Origin: Monosporascus cannonballus
Taxonomy: Eukaryota; Ascomycota; Sordariomycetes; Xylariales
Length of the DNA stretch: 64,000 nt
Direction of reading: 5' to 3'
NCBI GenBank assembly: GCA_004154925.1
Contig: QJNS01000278.1
Span: 1 to 64,000, forward strand
In this document: positions 12,125 through 26,343 of the stretch, piece after piece
Position numbering within the stretch: position 1 is the stretch's first letter
How the letters are laid out: each line of letters opens with the position of its first letter
Position numbers and translations under genes: made by a program
Notes under the pieces: model-generated
Told to the model about the DNA's origin: nothing
Database searches by the model: none
The model's input: only the letters and a program-made list of their open reading frames with translations

Positions 12125-12698
12125 GTTATTTATAGGCATTTTTAAGATGTACGTTTATTCGAAAAACATTTCGCCGTTTCGGTTTTCGCCGTTATGTTAC
12201 CCGCCGTAAGTTATCTTTGTCCGAAGTTAATAAGCAAAAACGGTTTGCCTGGGTTTTCGAATATATTAATTAGAGCTTTAACGATTGGTACCGAATTTTA
12301 TAGTTCGACGAAATATAGATAATAAGGGGATATTACCGGAAATAATACGTTATACGTTGTACGAGCGAAAAATAAGACGAGATATATATTATAAAAAGAT
12401 ATTAACGCAAAGGCGGCTGGATATTTTGGGGTTGTTTTTTCGGGGCAATCGATAAAGGGTCCGAGTTTTTTTAAGAGAAGAACTAGAGCAAAATTAACGC
12501 CGATACGTATTAGGAATATATAATTCCCATAATTAACGGATAGCTTTAAATTAACAGGTAATATTTTTATCGTTACGACCTTATATTTATATACGATAGT
12601 ATTTCGAGTTATATAACAGAAATTTCGAAACAAAAGTTAATTGATCGTTATATTCCTATTATGGTTTGGCCTTTATATTCGCTCGACCTTAACCTAAT
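12125..12698 (+). pseudogene. Tc1/mariner transposase fragment 2 (catalytic domain)
   Basis: Translates in pieces as WVFEYIN, FNDWYRI, FDE, then near the end KQKLIDRYIPIMVWPLYSLD and LNLI. These match the Tc1/mariner strings W..V..SDE, QDNAPIH.. and DWPPYSPDLNPIE. The middle catalytic segment reads YDSISSYIT where QDNAxxH is expected, so active-site residues are lost. It is cut at the Gypsy-1 insertion. Confidence 0.75.
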
Positions 12699-12780
12699 TG
12701 TTACGACCCGACAAGCCACGGCCTCCAGAAACGGTCGCAACGGAGAAGGCCAAGAAAACTATGTGGATCAGGTTACGTAA

Positions 12781-12885
12781 CGGATCACCAACTCACTGGT
12801 GGTGAGCCAGTAAGCCGGATTACCAACTTACTGGTGGTAAGCTAATGAACCGGATCACCAACTTACTGGTGGTGATCCAGCTAAA
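12781..12885 (+). repeat. Three tandem 35 bp units, each with an inverted repeat
   Basis: Each unit starts CGGATCACCAAC (or its C-to-T variant) and contains ACCA..CT..ACTGGTGGT, so each can fold as a short hairpin (CACCA paired with TGGTG). The same triplication at the same 35 bp spacing is in the 3' LTR (26426, 26461, 26496), so it predates insertion. It may be an LTR regulatory repeat. Confidence 0.75.
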
Positions 12886-12907
12886 ATATATATATATATA
12901 TATATAT
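12886..12907. repeat. (TA)n microsatellite inside the Gypsy-1 5' LTR
   Basis: An uninterrupted TA run of about 22 bp. The other LTR has a shorter version (around 26540), consistent with slippage after insertion. Confidence 0.7.
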
Positions 12908-15010
12908 GCTTATTAATTCCATAATTCAAATAACTTTAACTCATAATACTTATTAATATTAAATATTTATATTATAATATCGTTACCTAAGGTACTTTTA
13001 GTATTACGAAACGTAATTCGTTATTATATTTATTGCTTAAATTCTTACGATATTTCTGCTAATATAAATCTATCGACTTAAGGTTTAATAATTGGTTAAA
13101 CCGCTTAGCCGTTATATGTTATAAGCTTTTATTTAATAGTACCGTTAGACTTTAAGCAATATTTAATATTGTCAAAATGTCGACCAGCATTTAGGAAACC
13201 CTTATTTAACAACTTTAAATTCGAATTCGGAAATTAAAGAAAAAAGTCCGATAACTTAAAGTTACGACACTTACCTAACCCTTTTTCGCCCGTATAAAGC
13301 CAAAAAAGCCAGAACCTTACGATAAAAAAAGTAACCCTTAAATTTTTTAACTTAGGTACGAATTTACCTTCGCTTCTTAAATCTTAATAACCTAGCGGAT
13401 ATAATCCTAATAGTAAAAATATACCTAATAAAAAATACGGTTAATTAATTTAAGCCTAATATAAAAAATTTCTTAAAGATAAAAAAAATAAATAAAGAAA
13501 ATTTTATTAACGAAATCTTTTTAATTTATACCAATTTCGAAAACAAAATATACGATAATTTCGGCAATTCTGATAAAAAATAATCCGCGGCCTAATAACT
13601 TTTGTAATTCAAATAAAAAAAACCCGCGTTTAAATACGATATAATTTTTAAAAATCTTACAGCTAAGGCCGGATAAAAAGATAATAAGGCCGATACCTTT
13701 ATTAATATATTTTATAAAAGGTTAAAGAACGATATAAAAAAATAAAATTATTCGAATTAAACAATTAGTTACCTTAAACCGGTATATTATAAAAGTAATT
13801 AAAATTAACAACCGATAATTTAAAAAACGATAAGAAAAAAAAAGGATAATATGTTTTACGTTCGGGATATAACAAATTTAACCAGGGGAAAAAACGAAAT
13901 GCACCCCTTACTTTTTACGGGACGGCGCCAGGATTTATGGAACTCGGCGTTACCCATAAATAAAATTAAAACCAGCTTAAATATTTTAATTATGGCAAAA
14001 CGGGATATAAAACTTACAAATACAAAAAACCCAAAAACCACGACAAAATAACTGGACCCTTATACCGGAAAAATAATCCAGAAATAACTAAGGAAACGAT
14101 AATAAAGCTATTAACATAATCCAAGCCAAATAGGTATTAGGCTTTAAACAAAAAGTCCAACAAAGATTATTACGATAAAAAATCCGACGAAAAATGCAAA
14201 AAGCCAAAAAACTAACTTAATAAATAATACAAACATAATAAAAGGCATTACAAAAATAATTATATGAATACCGAGATTAAACAAAAAAACTTTACCCCGG
14301 AATACCCGATCGATATAGCAAAATATACGCCATATACTATTAACGACGAGAATATTCCGATTACGAAAAATAAAAAAAAATATATTTACGTACGAATTAC
14401 CCGCATGTATTATAAAGGATTTAACTTTCCAAACCGTACCGAGCATAATAAAAATAATCAATAATAATATTAATAATTTCGAACCATAACCCCAGGAAAT
14501 ATCTAATAATTGGCCGAAATAAAAAGTTGGCTTAAACAAAAATAATACCCGGAAAAAAACCCTCTTTATTACTATAGATAATGCAATTACTAAACGGAAA
14601 AGGAGTTAATTTAGTATATGGTAAAAAAATATTATTAAAAAGTTATTACGGATTTCTATTTTTAATTAATATTTATTATAAACCCTTAAGAAAAAAAGGC
14701 TATTAAGGAAAAAATACGTTAATTTACAGAAAATCTCTAAAACGACAGCCAAAATAACGTATAATAGGATATAATCGCAAACATAAAAAATAATTTATTT
14801 AATAAAGAAAAAAATTGCAAAAAAACCAGAAATAATTAATACGGTTCGAAAGAACAGTACGCCGACAATAATAATAAATATAATAACTTAACGCGTTATA
14901 TATAAAAACACAAATAAAACTCGATAAATTCGAACAAAAATCAAAAGAAAAAGGTTATTTATAAAAAAGTCGCAAGATAACGAAACTTAAAAAAATTAAG
15001 AGAAACTTTT

Positions 15011-15428
15011 TGTAACGAACCTGTCATACACCACCTGGTAGTATGAGCAGTATCCGAAAAGGGTCTTGATTTGCAGGTAATAATAGGGCGAGGAATAACT
15101 TAGTATATTCGTTAAGGAGATTTTACGATATTTCTTTTTTAATTAGAAAACGGTGCGGTTGCCTTTGGCTAAAAGCTTAGATTAATAACTAAAAAACGGA
15201 ACTAAGTAGGTGGTTATTTATATAAGAAACCTAAAGTTTTATACCTTTTTTTATTTTATTAATATGATATTGATTTTTTGGATTTATTAGATTATTCAAA
15301 TTATAGTGATTTATATGATTTAATAAATTAATTAAATTATTTTAAGTTACGTAACTTAAAATATGGAGCTTTTTCTTTTTTTGTAGCCCTGGGGCTTCCA
15401 GAATGGGTTTATTCGGGGATCCGTAATA
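15011..15428 (-). repeat. Gypsy-2 LTR (left; 3' LTR of the minus-strand element)
   Basis: Starts TGTAACGAACCTGTCATA and ends CCGTAATA (ancestral CCGTAACA). It pairs over its full 418 bp with 21871-22288. Its first half is also shared with the solo LTR at 58202. Confidence 0.87.
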
Positions 15429-18400
15429 TTATTTTTTTCCTTTCAGGATTTTTGTCCTAAAGATAAAAAGGTAAGCATTTTTCCCTTTTAATTGAAAATT
15501 GTTTTTCTTACCGCCAATTTATTATGGCGGGTCGAGCAGAAAAACCGGCGCGCCTTTTCCGTGCGAACTAGCGTCAGATTTGCGATAACCGGTTTGCTTA
15601 TATTTTCAAGTTTGGATTTGAGGTATTGTTTTGTTTTAGTTATTTTTTATTTAGGGAGTTTAAGTGTTTTATAATAGAAAATATTTTAAGCTGTTATTAC
15701 TGTATCCGTTATTAACGTTATTGTAACGGATTAACGATTGCCATATTTTTGTTGGAAAATATTAATTCCGAACGTGACCGCTTTTAAAGGGAGTATTATG
15801 CTGCTGAAAACGAATTCGTGGAACTGTAGCGAAAATTTTAAAAGGAGATATCGAAAAGAATAAATAAGCTGTAACGTTTACGTCGTTAGGAAAATATTTT
15901 GAAAAAGAAAAGGTTGTAATTATTTTTCGAGGGTTACGAGCTGGACCAGTTAGAGGAGCGGGAAAGGATGGAAAAGGAACGACGTCGTATGGAAACGAAG
16001 TAAGCGTAATTTGCCTTAGAGATAAATGTTATGATAAAGGCGTTTATTTTCTTCGACTGGAACGCTAAAGGTTTGGATTTGAACGGGGGACCGTTATCGT
16101 TTGCGGCCTTGGCCGTATTGGAGATGGTTGGTTAGGATTTTGGCGGTAGAACGTCTTAATTAAATTTATCGTATTCGTTAAGTAATTAAATAATTCTTAT
16201 GTATTTTTTTTATGTAAGTATTTTTCTTATTTGATTAAGTATTGGATTTTATTTTTAATTATTCTAAAATCCAGTATTCATTTAATTTCGTATTCGTCTG
16301 AATTTTTTTCGAGTTTTAAATTTATTTTTAACGGGGCGTTTTTAGGTACTGGTTTAAGTAAAGAGATATGGAAGATAAGGTGTATTTTTATGTTTTTGGG
16401 TAGCGATAATCGGTAATTAGTTTTGGAAATAATTTCCTTAACTTTGAACGGGTTAAATTTTTTGAAATCGAATTTGTTGCTGGGTTTTTTTGTTTTGATT
16501 TGTAAGATATTCGAGGTTGCGTTTTGTTTTTGGCGTAATAAGTAAACTTTATTTTCTTTTGTTAAAATTAATTTTTTAATTTTTTTTTTGTTATAATACT
16601 GGGTTATCTGTTATTAGAGAAATCATAATTCGTTTTGGAAACGGGTTTAAATTGTTTTAATTTTTGTCGTTAATGTTTTTGTTTTTGGGGTAATCGTAGT
16701 AATTTTTGGTATTTTATTAAGCGGTTATTTGGGTTGTTTTACCTTTATATCGTATCCGTATATAGCCGTATAAGGAGATACGCTTATATTCCCGTTAACG
16801 GAGATATTGTAAGCGATTTATGCCAGTAGTAAAAGTTTTACCTAGTTATTCTGTTAGTAGTTAATATAGTTCCGAAAGTATTATTCTAAAGTTTAATTTA
16901 GTTTTTCGGTTTAGTTATCCGTTTAAAGATAATATGTTATTAAGAATTTAAATTTGGTATTTATTTGTTTAAAAAAGTTAATGCCGAATTTCGAAGTAAA
17001 TAGCGTATTTTTATTAAAAATAATTTTTTTTGGTATTCCGTATTTATCGAAATAATATTTGATAAAGGCGTAAGTTAATTATTTTGCCGTTATATTTCCT
17101 TTAAAAGATAAAAAGTACTTATATTTGGTAAGTTTGTCGATAATCACCTATATTTTGTCGTATTTGATTTCGGTAACTGGGTTTTTGGATAATAGTAAAT
17201 TAATGATGAAATCTTAAGTTATGGTATTTTATGCCTTATTAGGAATGTTAATAGGTTGTAATAGCCCGTAGGGCTTATGGCGTACTGTTTTGGCCTTATT
17301 ACAAACGTTATAATCCTTAATTACCTTTTTAATTATATGGCGTAATTTTGAAAAGTTATATTATTTTTATAACCGTTTAATAGTTTTGAAAATTCCTTAA
17401 TATTTATGTAATGGGTTTTTATGAAATTTTTTTACAAATTATTTTTGTTATTTCTTAAAAATATAAATTTTGCCATGGTATAATAATTAATCTTTTGGTT
17501 ATCTTTTTAATTACTGAATTTTTTTTTATTTTTCCGTATCGTAAAAATTTTGGAACCGTATTAAAAATTCGGGCGTTAATATTTTTATTATTTTATATAA
17601 TTGTACGGTACCGTCTTTATTATATTATAATATTTGCATGCTTTTTTTAAGGATTTTGGAATCGTAATTTCTTTTGCGATTAAAAATATCTGCTTAAATA
17701 TTTTTTTTTTGATATGATATATTTTGAAATTAAATCTGGATAAAAAAATTATTTATTTTTTATATCGTTTATTTAATTCTTAAGCTTTTATAAATCGAAT
17801 AAAATTTTTGTAATTAGAATAAATATCGAAAAGTTTTTTTGTTCCGTTAAGGAAAAGTTTTTATTTCTTAAAAACGTTAATAATTACTAATAGCTTTTTG
17901 TCGTAAATCTGGTATTTAAATTTTGCGTTTCGAAATGCTTTTAAGTAATAGGCCATTGGGTACTATTTGCCGTTATTTTTTTGTTATTTTAAAATTGTAC
18001 TTAGGGCGTATTTTAAAGTATTTATTTTTAGTTATTTTTTCTTATCTGGGTTTGGCATTTTTATTATTAATTTACCAGTAATTATTTTTTTCAGTTTCTG
18101 GAATGTTTTTTTTGTTTTTTCTGGGAGTTCGAATTTTTTTCCGACGTATTTTTTGGTAGTAAATTTCGTTAATAACTTAATAATATCTCCGTACTTTTTA
18201 ATTAGGTTATGTATATAACCTGTAAATCTTAAGATTTGTCGGATATTTATAATAATCGCCTTATCGGGGATAAATTAGTTCTTAATTGCTTTTATTTTAA
18301 AGCGTTAAATCTAAATTTGGCCGGAAGTAAAAATATATCCTAAAAAATCCAGTTTCTGTATATGCCATATATTTTTAACCAGGTTAATTCGGATATTTGC

Positions 18401-21082
18401 TTTATTTAACGTTTGAAGCATTTAAGCGATATGCTTTTTGTATTTTTTCAAAGTCTCGAAGTAAATAAGGATATCGTTAAGATAAACGAAAATAAATTTA
18501 TTTAAAAATTTTCTAAACGTAATTATTATTAGGCGTTAGAAGCTGGTAAAAGTATTAGTAAATCCCATAGGTATTACTTTATATTCGTAAAGTCCATATA
18601 TTATTCTAAATACCGTTTTCCATTTTTTTTTGGCCATTTTAATACGGTAATATCCGTTTTGGAAATTAAATGTAATAAATTATTTTGCTTTGCTGGCATT
18701 TTTTTTAACGTATTTATAAAGGTTAAAAGGTATCCGTTTTTAATCGTAATATCGTTTAATTATCGGTAATCGATTATTTTTCTAAAAACTAGGTTTCCGT
18801 TTTTATCGATTTTTTGTTTTCCATCCTTAGTTTTTGGTATTATAAGGATAAGGTATCCAACAAGAAAATCAAAAAATTAAATATATCCTTTTTTTAAGTT
18901 AAGTTAAATACTTTTTTATAAGGCCTTTAATTTATCGGGATTTATATAATAAATCTTATGGAATTTAAGATAATATCTTTTTTTAATAGGTATTTTATAA
19001 TCCTATTAACTATATAGTAATAATTCGTAATTTTCTTTATCCTTAAACAATTTTTTGAATCGTCGATACTTAGATAATACCTTGAAAATCTGATCTGCAA
19101 TCTGGATTTCCTTAATAATATAACAAATTTCCTGGTTATCTTTTTCGGATAACTTTTATTTTTGTTCCTATGAAAATATTTGGCTTTTCTAATCGATATA
19201 TAAGTTGCTGGATTTAAATTATGGCATTCCCAAAATAATATCGTGTTCGGAAATATTAATAATATCCAATAAGATTTATTCTTAATATCTTTAAATTTAT
19301 ACCGGAAATTTTTCAATTTTTCGAAAAATTCGTCCGTTATTATACGTAAATAAACTTCCATTTACTATATGTAACTTGTAAGATTTTAACTTATACTTCC
19401 AGGGAATCTGATATTTTGTTATTACTAAAAAAAAAATAAAATTTTTTTCGGTTCCTAAATTAATTATGGCTTTAAACGTTTTATTCCTATATTAAAAAGA
19501 AATCTTTATTTGGCCGCGTAATCCTTTAATTATTTCGTATAAGGTTTTATAAATTAAGGTTTTTCGGTACCTTAATTTCGAAGGTCTCGGTAATTTTTTA
19601 ATTTTTAATACCATCCGGCTTAAGTAAATTTTTATTTGCAAGTTTTTCTAATAGCATATTTAATGCATTAATCGTTTTTATACCGGAACCATATTTTCTT
19701 ACCGTATTTACATTAAGGTTTCAAAACTGGATTTTTTTCCTAACTTATCCTTTAGTTTTATGTTTTTTAGGTTATGGAAATAAAAAAATAATTTTCCAAA
19801 AAAGATATTCCTATATCTAGGAACTTATATTAAACGCAAAATATCGGAAAATAACATAAACATTTTTACGATATAACCTTTTAACTCCGTTTTAACTTAA
19901 GGTATATATAATAAGACCTTAAATATTCTGGCCATCGTAAAGTTTTTATATATCGGCATTTATTATTTGATTCGGTAAAAATCTTATTATTTTATCCGGG
20001 CCAAAAATTATTATCTTTTTTGGCTCGGAAATAAACAAAATAATTATTCTGATAATAAACGGTAAAATATAACAAATTATAAGGGTTTACCAATAACATT
20101 TTTTAATAAATAATATATTTTAGGAATTTATAAAGCTCCGGGAATAACTATCTATAATTATTGGTATCTGGTCGAAATTAACCGTCCTTTATGTACATCT
20201 TATATTTCTGGGAATTAAAATAATACTGGTATCCTAGCCTTATAACTATTCTGGAAGCCGTTTATCTTAGGTAATACTTATAAGCTTTAATTTTAAAATC
20301 CTGGTAAACTAAATAATCTTTATACTTTAAGATATTATTCTGGATCTAAGTAATTATGGCAATAATAAATTCTGGCTAGGAGGAAATCGAATTAACCTTT
20401 TTCTCCTTTTTTTTTACCTTATTATTTATCTTTTATTTTATTATTTTAACTTTTTTTTAAGGTTAAAAAATTTTTTTTTTCTTAGAATTCCTTTTGGCAG
20501 GGGAGCAATATTCGCTTTTAAAATGCCCCTTTTTGCCATAATTAAAACATTTTACTTTAAATTTGTTTTTTTGGGCTTTTTCGAAACGGAATTTATTTCC
20601 TTTTAAGGTTTGCCCTTATTTTTTTTGTTTTGGCTTTTCGAACCCTTATTATTATTTCGTCTGCCGGTCCTTTTTTTCTTAAGGTACCGGTCGAAAATTC
20701 GTTTGTTAATAATAATAACTTTATCGATATATTCCGTAAAGGACCTAACCTTAAATACTTTGTATATTTTATCTTTAACTAAAAGTTTTAAGTTATTATA
20801 ATAAAGGTAAAATAATACGTTTTCCAGTAAATTCGAAACGGCGGCTAAACGATTAAATTTAATTATATATTTAACGGCTAATTTAATTTGGTAAAAAAAA
20901 TGAAATTACTTAATAACATTTTATTCCTTATCTGGATTTCCAAATAAGGTTTTTATTTTTTTTTCAAAATTTTCGTATTTGTTAAAAATATAATTAATAA
21001 AGTCCAAGGATTTTTCTGGATATTTCTTAAAATAATCCGTTAAAATAGGTTCGAACCATTTTCGGATTCGTCCAGTTAATAA

Positions 21083-21334
21083 CTAAAAAATAACTATTAC
21101 TTTCTGATAATCCTTTATTAAAAAGTTTTCATAAAATTTAAAGTAAAACCTGGCCTGAACCAAAAATCTATCAGGATTTTCCGACCCGTTATAGGGCTTA
21201 GGGGGAATTGGCTTATAGCCCTTAATATCTAGCATTCCGTAATAACCAGAAGGTGGAACAATTCCTTCCCGTGTCCGGTTGGCGCCGAACAATAGTAAGG
21301 TCAAGGTTCTTTCTTGTATTCGTCTTATATCCAC
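21083..21334 (-). pseudogene. Gypsy-2 gag fragment
   Basis: A short open stretch of 83 residues with PIPPKPYNGSENPDRFLVQA, then FYFKFYENF. This resembles the retrotransposon gag core (P..Y.G..... F....R.YF). It is bounded by stops on both sides and is a remnant of the minus-strand Gypsy-2 polyprotein. Confidence 0.6.
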
Positions 21335-21870
21335 TAAAGGTAGTCGGTAGCCAGCCCCTTGGCTTCGTTTTCTGGCCGAGCCAAACTAAGGAAAAATCAG
21401 TTTTCTTCCTTGAACGAATCGGGTATTTTCTTGTTCTAGGCTTTAAACCTTCTGGGCCAAAAAATCCAATCTTTTTTCCGTAATAAGTTCTTTTTCTTTT
21501 TTTTTTAGGATTTCGGCTCCATATTTTTCTTTAGCTCCTTTTTCAACCACCTTTTCCTTTAACTCCTTTCCCTGGACCTCGATGGTATCCTTAAGGGCCG
21601 GGGTAAATTATTATTTAAGCTGCGAAAATAATCCTTCTTGGGATCGAATAATAAATAGGACCATATTATCGATTAATTAAAGAATTTTTTTAATAGGCGG
21701 TAAATTATTTAATCCGGTTATTAATCCTTTATTAACTAATAACGGGAATCGGGTATGTTATTTATCTTTTAAATATTATTCTGTAATATCGTTTTTATTA
21801 AATTCAAAAAAACTTATACCTAATTAAGCCTTAAATCATTTATCGGCTATTAATTAAGGAATTATCAAAA

Positions 21871-22288
21871 TATAACGAACTTATCATATACCACCTAGTA
21901 ATATAAATAATATCCGAAAAAAATCTTAATTTGCAAATAATAATAAAACGAAAAATAACTTAATATATTCGTTAAAGAAATTTTACGGTACTCCTTTTTT
22001 AATCAGAAAACGGTACGGTTACCTCTGGCTAAAAGCTTAGATTAATAGCTAAAAAACGGAACTAAATAGGTAGCTATTTATATAAAAAATCTGAAATCTT
22101 ATACCTTTTTCCATTTTACTAATGTAATACTGATTTTTTAAATCTATTAAATCATTTAGATCATAGTAATCTGTATAATCTAATAAATCAATTAGATCAC
22201 TTTAAGTTACGTAACTTAGAATATGGAGCTTTTCCCTTTTTTGCAGCCCTGGGGCCTCCAGAACAGGTCTATTCGGGGATCCGTAACA
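21871..22288 (-). repeat. Gypsy-2 LTR (right; 5' LTR of the minus-strand element)
   Basis: Second 418 bp LTR copy, starting TATAACGAAC and ending CCGTAACA, followed by the target duplication CTTTT. Confidence 0.87.
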
Positions 22289-25200
22289 CTTTTAAAAAAG
22301 GCTTTAAACGTAACGATAAAAAACGTTAATAACCTTATTACCTTAAATATACGAATTAGAACGCACTGGTATACCGTAATAGTAAATTACGAAATTCTGG
22401 GTGGAAATTATATTGTACCAGATATAATTAATAAGCTTAAATTATTATGGAAATATAAGTTAAAACCCTATATAGCGATAAATGCCGAAAGTTAAGAATT
22501 CGCCTATAATAACGGAAAGATTATACGCGAAATTAATCATCTCGAAATTCTTATTAAAGGATAATACTAAACGGTTAATTTCGATATTATTTTATTTAGG
22601 AATTATAATATAATCTTAAAATTACCATAAATACGCTAATACGGAATTTTAATTAACGGCGGAACTGGCTAAATAAAATTCGCTTTACTTCTTATTAACA
22701 AATAAAAAAAATTGAAATCTTAATATTTAATCGATAATAACGACGAATGCAGGCATAAGAATACGACAAATACCTTATTATCTAAAAGAATAAAATATAA
22801 AAAAAATATTAAAGAAAAATACGATGTATCGTTATCACTATTAAAGCGAAATTAAAACAATTAAATAACGATTTAAAATAACAAAAACAACAGCGTAAAA
22901 AATTAAAAAAATCTAATTAATATGTTATTACAATATTATAGATACGAACAGCTCTTTAAAAAAACTTAATACAAAATTATCAAAACATAATAAATAAAAT
23001 CATAAAATAATTCTTAAAGAAAAATTTTCGACAAAGTTTTATCCTATTTACAACCTTAATAAAAACGAATTACGTACTTTCAAAAAATACCTAAAAAATC
23101 GATTACAAAAAAATAAATTCAACTTTCGAAATTACTAATAGGATATCTAATATTTTTCGTACTTAAAAAAATAGAAAATTACGATTTATGGTTAACTATT
23201 GGCAATTGAACGATATTATTATTAAGGATCGAACATTATTACCCCTAATTACGGAAATAAAAAATCGATTTTACAGAACTAAATAATTTATAATATTCGA
23301 TTTTAAAAATAAATATAACTTTATTAGGATTAAAAAAGAATACGAATAAAAAATAACTTTTAGAACGAAATACGAACTATTTAAGTATTTAGTTATACTA
23401 ATAGAACTTACGAACGTACTAACAATTTTCCAGCAAATAATTAATTACGTATTACGAGAATACCTCGATATTTTCGTCGTTTGCTATCTCGACGATATTC
23501 TCATTTTCTTAAAAAACAGAAAAAGCATACGTAGGATACGTTTATAAAGTTCTTTAAGCTTTATAAAACGCAAAGTTACTTATTAACGCAGAAAAAAAAT
23601 CAGTTCTATATATAAAAAATAAAATATCTGGGACATATTATCACCCCAGGACATATTAGGATAAACCTTAAGAAAATCGCTGCAGTTACAAAATGGCAAA
23701 CGCCAATAACAATTAAAGAAATATAGGCATTCTTTGGATTCGCCAACTATTATAGAAAATTTATTCGAAACTTTAGCAAAATAACCATACCCTTAATAAA
23801 TCTTACAAAAAAAAATCAAATAGACGCCAAATACGGAAAAAACATTTCAGGATATTAAAAATACGATTACCAGCAAGTTAGTATTAATTATATATGATTT
23901 AAACCGCCCAGTTAAACTAAAAACCGATATTTCGGATTACGCGTTAAATACAATAATCGGATAACGAAATAATTAAGGCAAACTGTACCTTATTACATTT
24001 TTTTCGTACAAATTAAAAGAAGCCGAATTTAATTACGGCATTCTAAATAAAAAATTTATGGCCATTATTATGGTATTTCGGAAATTTAGGTATGTTTTAA
24101 AAGGAAACTTGTACTAGGTCAAAGTTTATACGGATTATCAAAATTTTACCCGATTTATTACGACTAGGGAGCTTATAGGACGATAATTAAGATATGCGAA
24201 AAAATTAGCGAACTTCGACTTTCTTATTATTTATAAAAAATATCAGAAAACGGCAAAATAAATATTTTAAGCAGATAACCAGATTTCGAAAAGAAATTAA
24301 TCAAAATTAGCTATACAATTTTTAACATTATTATAAAAAGATATTTACGTTTACGACAGATTATAATAATTCGGGCAGTACTTAGCAATATATATCAGAA
24401 AATCCAGTAATATAACGACGGTCTTTCAAAAAACCAAAAAACGGACAAAATACAAGTTCTAAAAAAATATCAAAAAAATCTAATACGAAAAATATACGAA
24501 CATTAATTATATAAACATCCAGAGATTTACAAAACCCTAGAACAACTTTAACGCATGCATTCCTTTCTTAAAATAAAATTAATAATATAGAAAATTATAT
24601 GGCAATATGATATTTACGTTAAAATAAAAGTACGATAATATAAGCTATACAGAAAATTATAGCTATTATTAGTTGTAAAGCGACCATGGTATTTAGTTAT
24701 ATTTAACTTTATTACTAAACTTCTTATATTAAAGGATTTAGCTACCGAAATATATTATAACAGTATTTTCGTAATTATTAATCGATTTACGAAATTTTCC
24801 TATTTTTTACCATATTATAAGAACATAAACGCCGAACAACTAGTATACATTTTTTTAAAATACATTTTCAGCATATATGGATTACCAATAAAAATTATAT
24901 TAAATAAAGGATTAACATTCGCATTTAAGTTTTAACAAGGCTTTATGGCACAAATCGGCCTAAATTACAAATTATCCAGCGTATTTAAACCTTAAACGGA
25001 TAAACAAAGGGAACAAACAAACTAAATTTTAAAAACTTACTTACGGTAATATATCAATTACGAACAAAATAACTGGGTTAAAAAGTTACCGATTACTTAA
25101 TTAACTTATAATACCAATTATTACGAAAGCATTAAAATAATATCTGCAAACGCAAATTTCGGTTTTATTCTAAAAGTTTATAAAAAAATACGCGATAACG

Positions 25201-26343
25201 GTTTAATTAATATTAAAATTATTCTTACGTTAAAACAGCTATAATAGTTGCACCAAAAAATAAAAATAAAACTGGAATTCGTACGAAATCAAATAAATAA
25301 ATATTATAATTAGAGAAAATTAAAAAAATTAACTTTCGAAAAAAGGAAAATGGTTTTTCTCGTTATAAAAAACATTCAAACAAAACGACCCAGTAAAAAG
25401 CTTAATTTTAAATATATCGGTCTATATAAAATCGTTAAGAAAATCTTTTAAAACAATTATTAATTAGAATTTCTACCAAAAGTTAAATTCCATTTAATTT
25501 TTCATATTTTTTTACTCGAATTAATAGCAGATATTATTGAAATATATATAGTATAAAACGATATGGAAATAAAAGATAAACAAATATACGAAATAAAGAA
25601 AATTTTCGATATACGAAAACAAAACGGATTTACTTAATATCTAATTAAATGGAAAAAATACCCAAATTCCGAAAATACCTAGGAACCTGCCAAGAATTTT
25701 ATTAACGCCTAGCGCCTATTAAAAAACTTTTACTAATAACGGCGGAACCACCCGAAATAATAATATCTCAATTTACGAAATCCATGGAAAAAAACCTTTA
25801 GTTTACCGTATTCCAATTAATAACGTTTACCCCTTTTAAGGTTTAAATTTCGATTACGGATTCCAATTTTAATTGCGCAAGGTCGTTAAAATTATTTAAA
25901 AATTAAAAGGTACGATTAATAAATTTTGTACCTTAAGATTAATAATGTTAACGTTAACAACGTATGCGAAAAAAACTCGCAAAAGCTTCGGACAAGGATT
26001 TTTCGGCCGTTAACTTTTTTTCTTTTAATTTTTTCGATTTTGCTATATGGCGATTAATTATAAAAATAAGGATTCCCGTCTCGTTATACGAACGACTTCC
26101 ACGGACATATTTTTTATAACGAAAAACCTTATCTATTATTTAGTAATTAAGCTGCCGAACAAAATAAAAAAAATAAAATATCGCGTCAAAATTTTCGAAT
26201 TTAATTAAATTAACTAAAGCAAATCGTTATTCGGATTTACGAAAGCGACGTTTGGACATACCGGAAAATATGTTAAAGGTATATAAAGAAAATTTATTAA
26301 AAAAAGAAATTTTAAGGACAAGATTTTGGGGAAAAGGAAATCG

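Larger units (their letters stand above)
12699..13116 (+). repeat. Gypsy-1 5' LTR, with internal triplicated 35 bp palindromic unit
   Basis: Starts TGTTACGACC and ends GTTATA (RIP form of GTCACA). It contains three direct 35 bp units beginning at 12781, 12816 and 12851, then a (TA)n run at about 12886-12907. It is less mutated than the 3' copy. Confidence 0.85.
15011..22288 (-). mobile_element. Gypsy retrotransposon 2, minus strand, nested inside Gypsy-1
   Basis: LTRs 15011-15428 and 21871-22288 are both 418 bp, and the target duplication CTTTT (15006-15010 and 22289-22293) is exact. Minus orientation is shown by a purine tract on that strand (GAAAGGAAAAAAATAA) just inside the 15011-15428 LTR and by the proteins. 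A gag fragment at 21334-21083 contains PPKPYNGSENPDRFLVQARF. Reverse transcriptase YLNDILI lies at 18484-18463 (ancestrally YLDDILI). Integrase-like KIXVIIDKLTKYKYFLSF lies near 17.15 kb, followed by IKYYFDKYGIPKKIIF (X, a stop codon). Gypsy-3, related to the host Gypsy-1, is continuous across the matching point (near 32.4 kb), which confirms this is an insertion. It is dead through many RIP-type stops. Confidence 0.88.

Noticed and set aside
12298..12633. 111-codon minus-strand frame
   Set aside because: It is antisense to the catalytic part of the Tc1/mariner transposase remnant, which reads on the plus strand.
12781..12885. Possible CRISPR-like repeat array
   Set aside because: The 35 bp units are directly abutting with no spacers, lie inside an LTR of a eukaryotic retrotransposon, and recur in the partner LTR.
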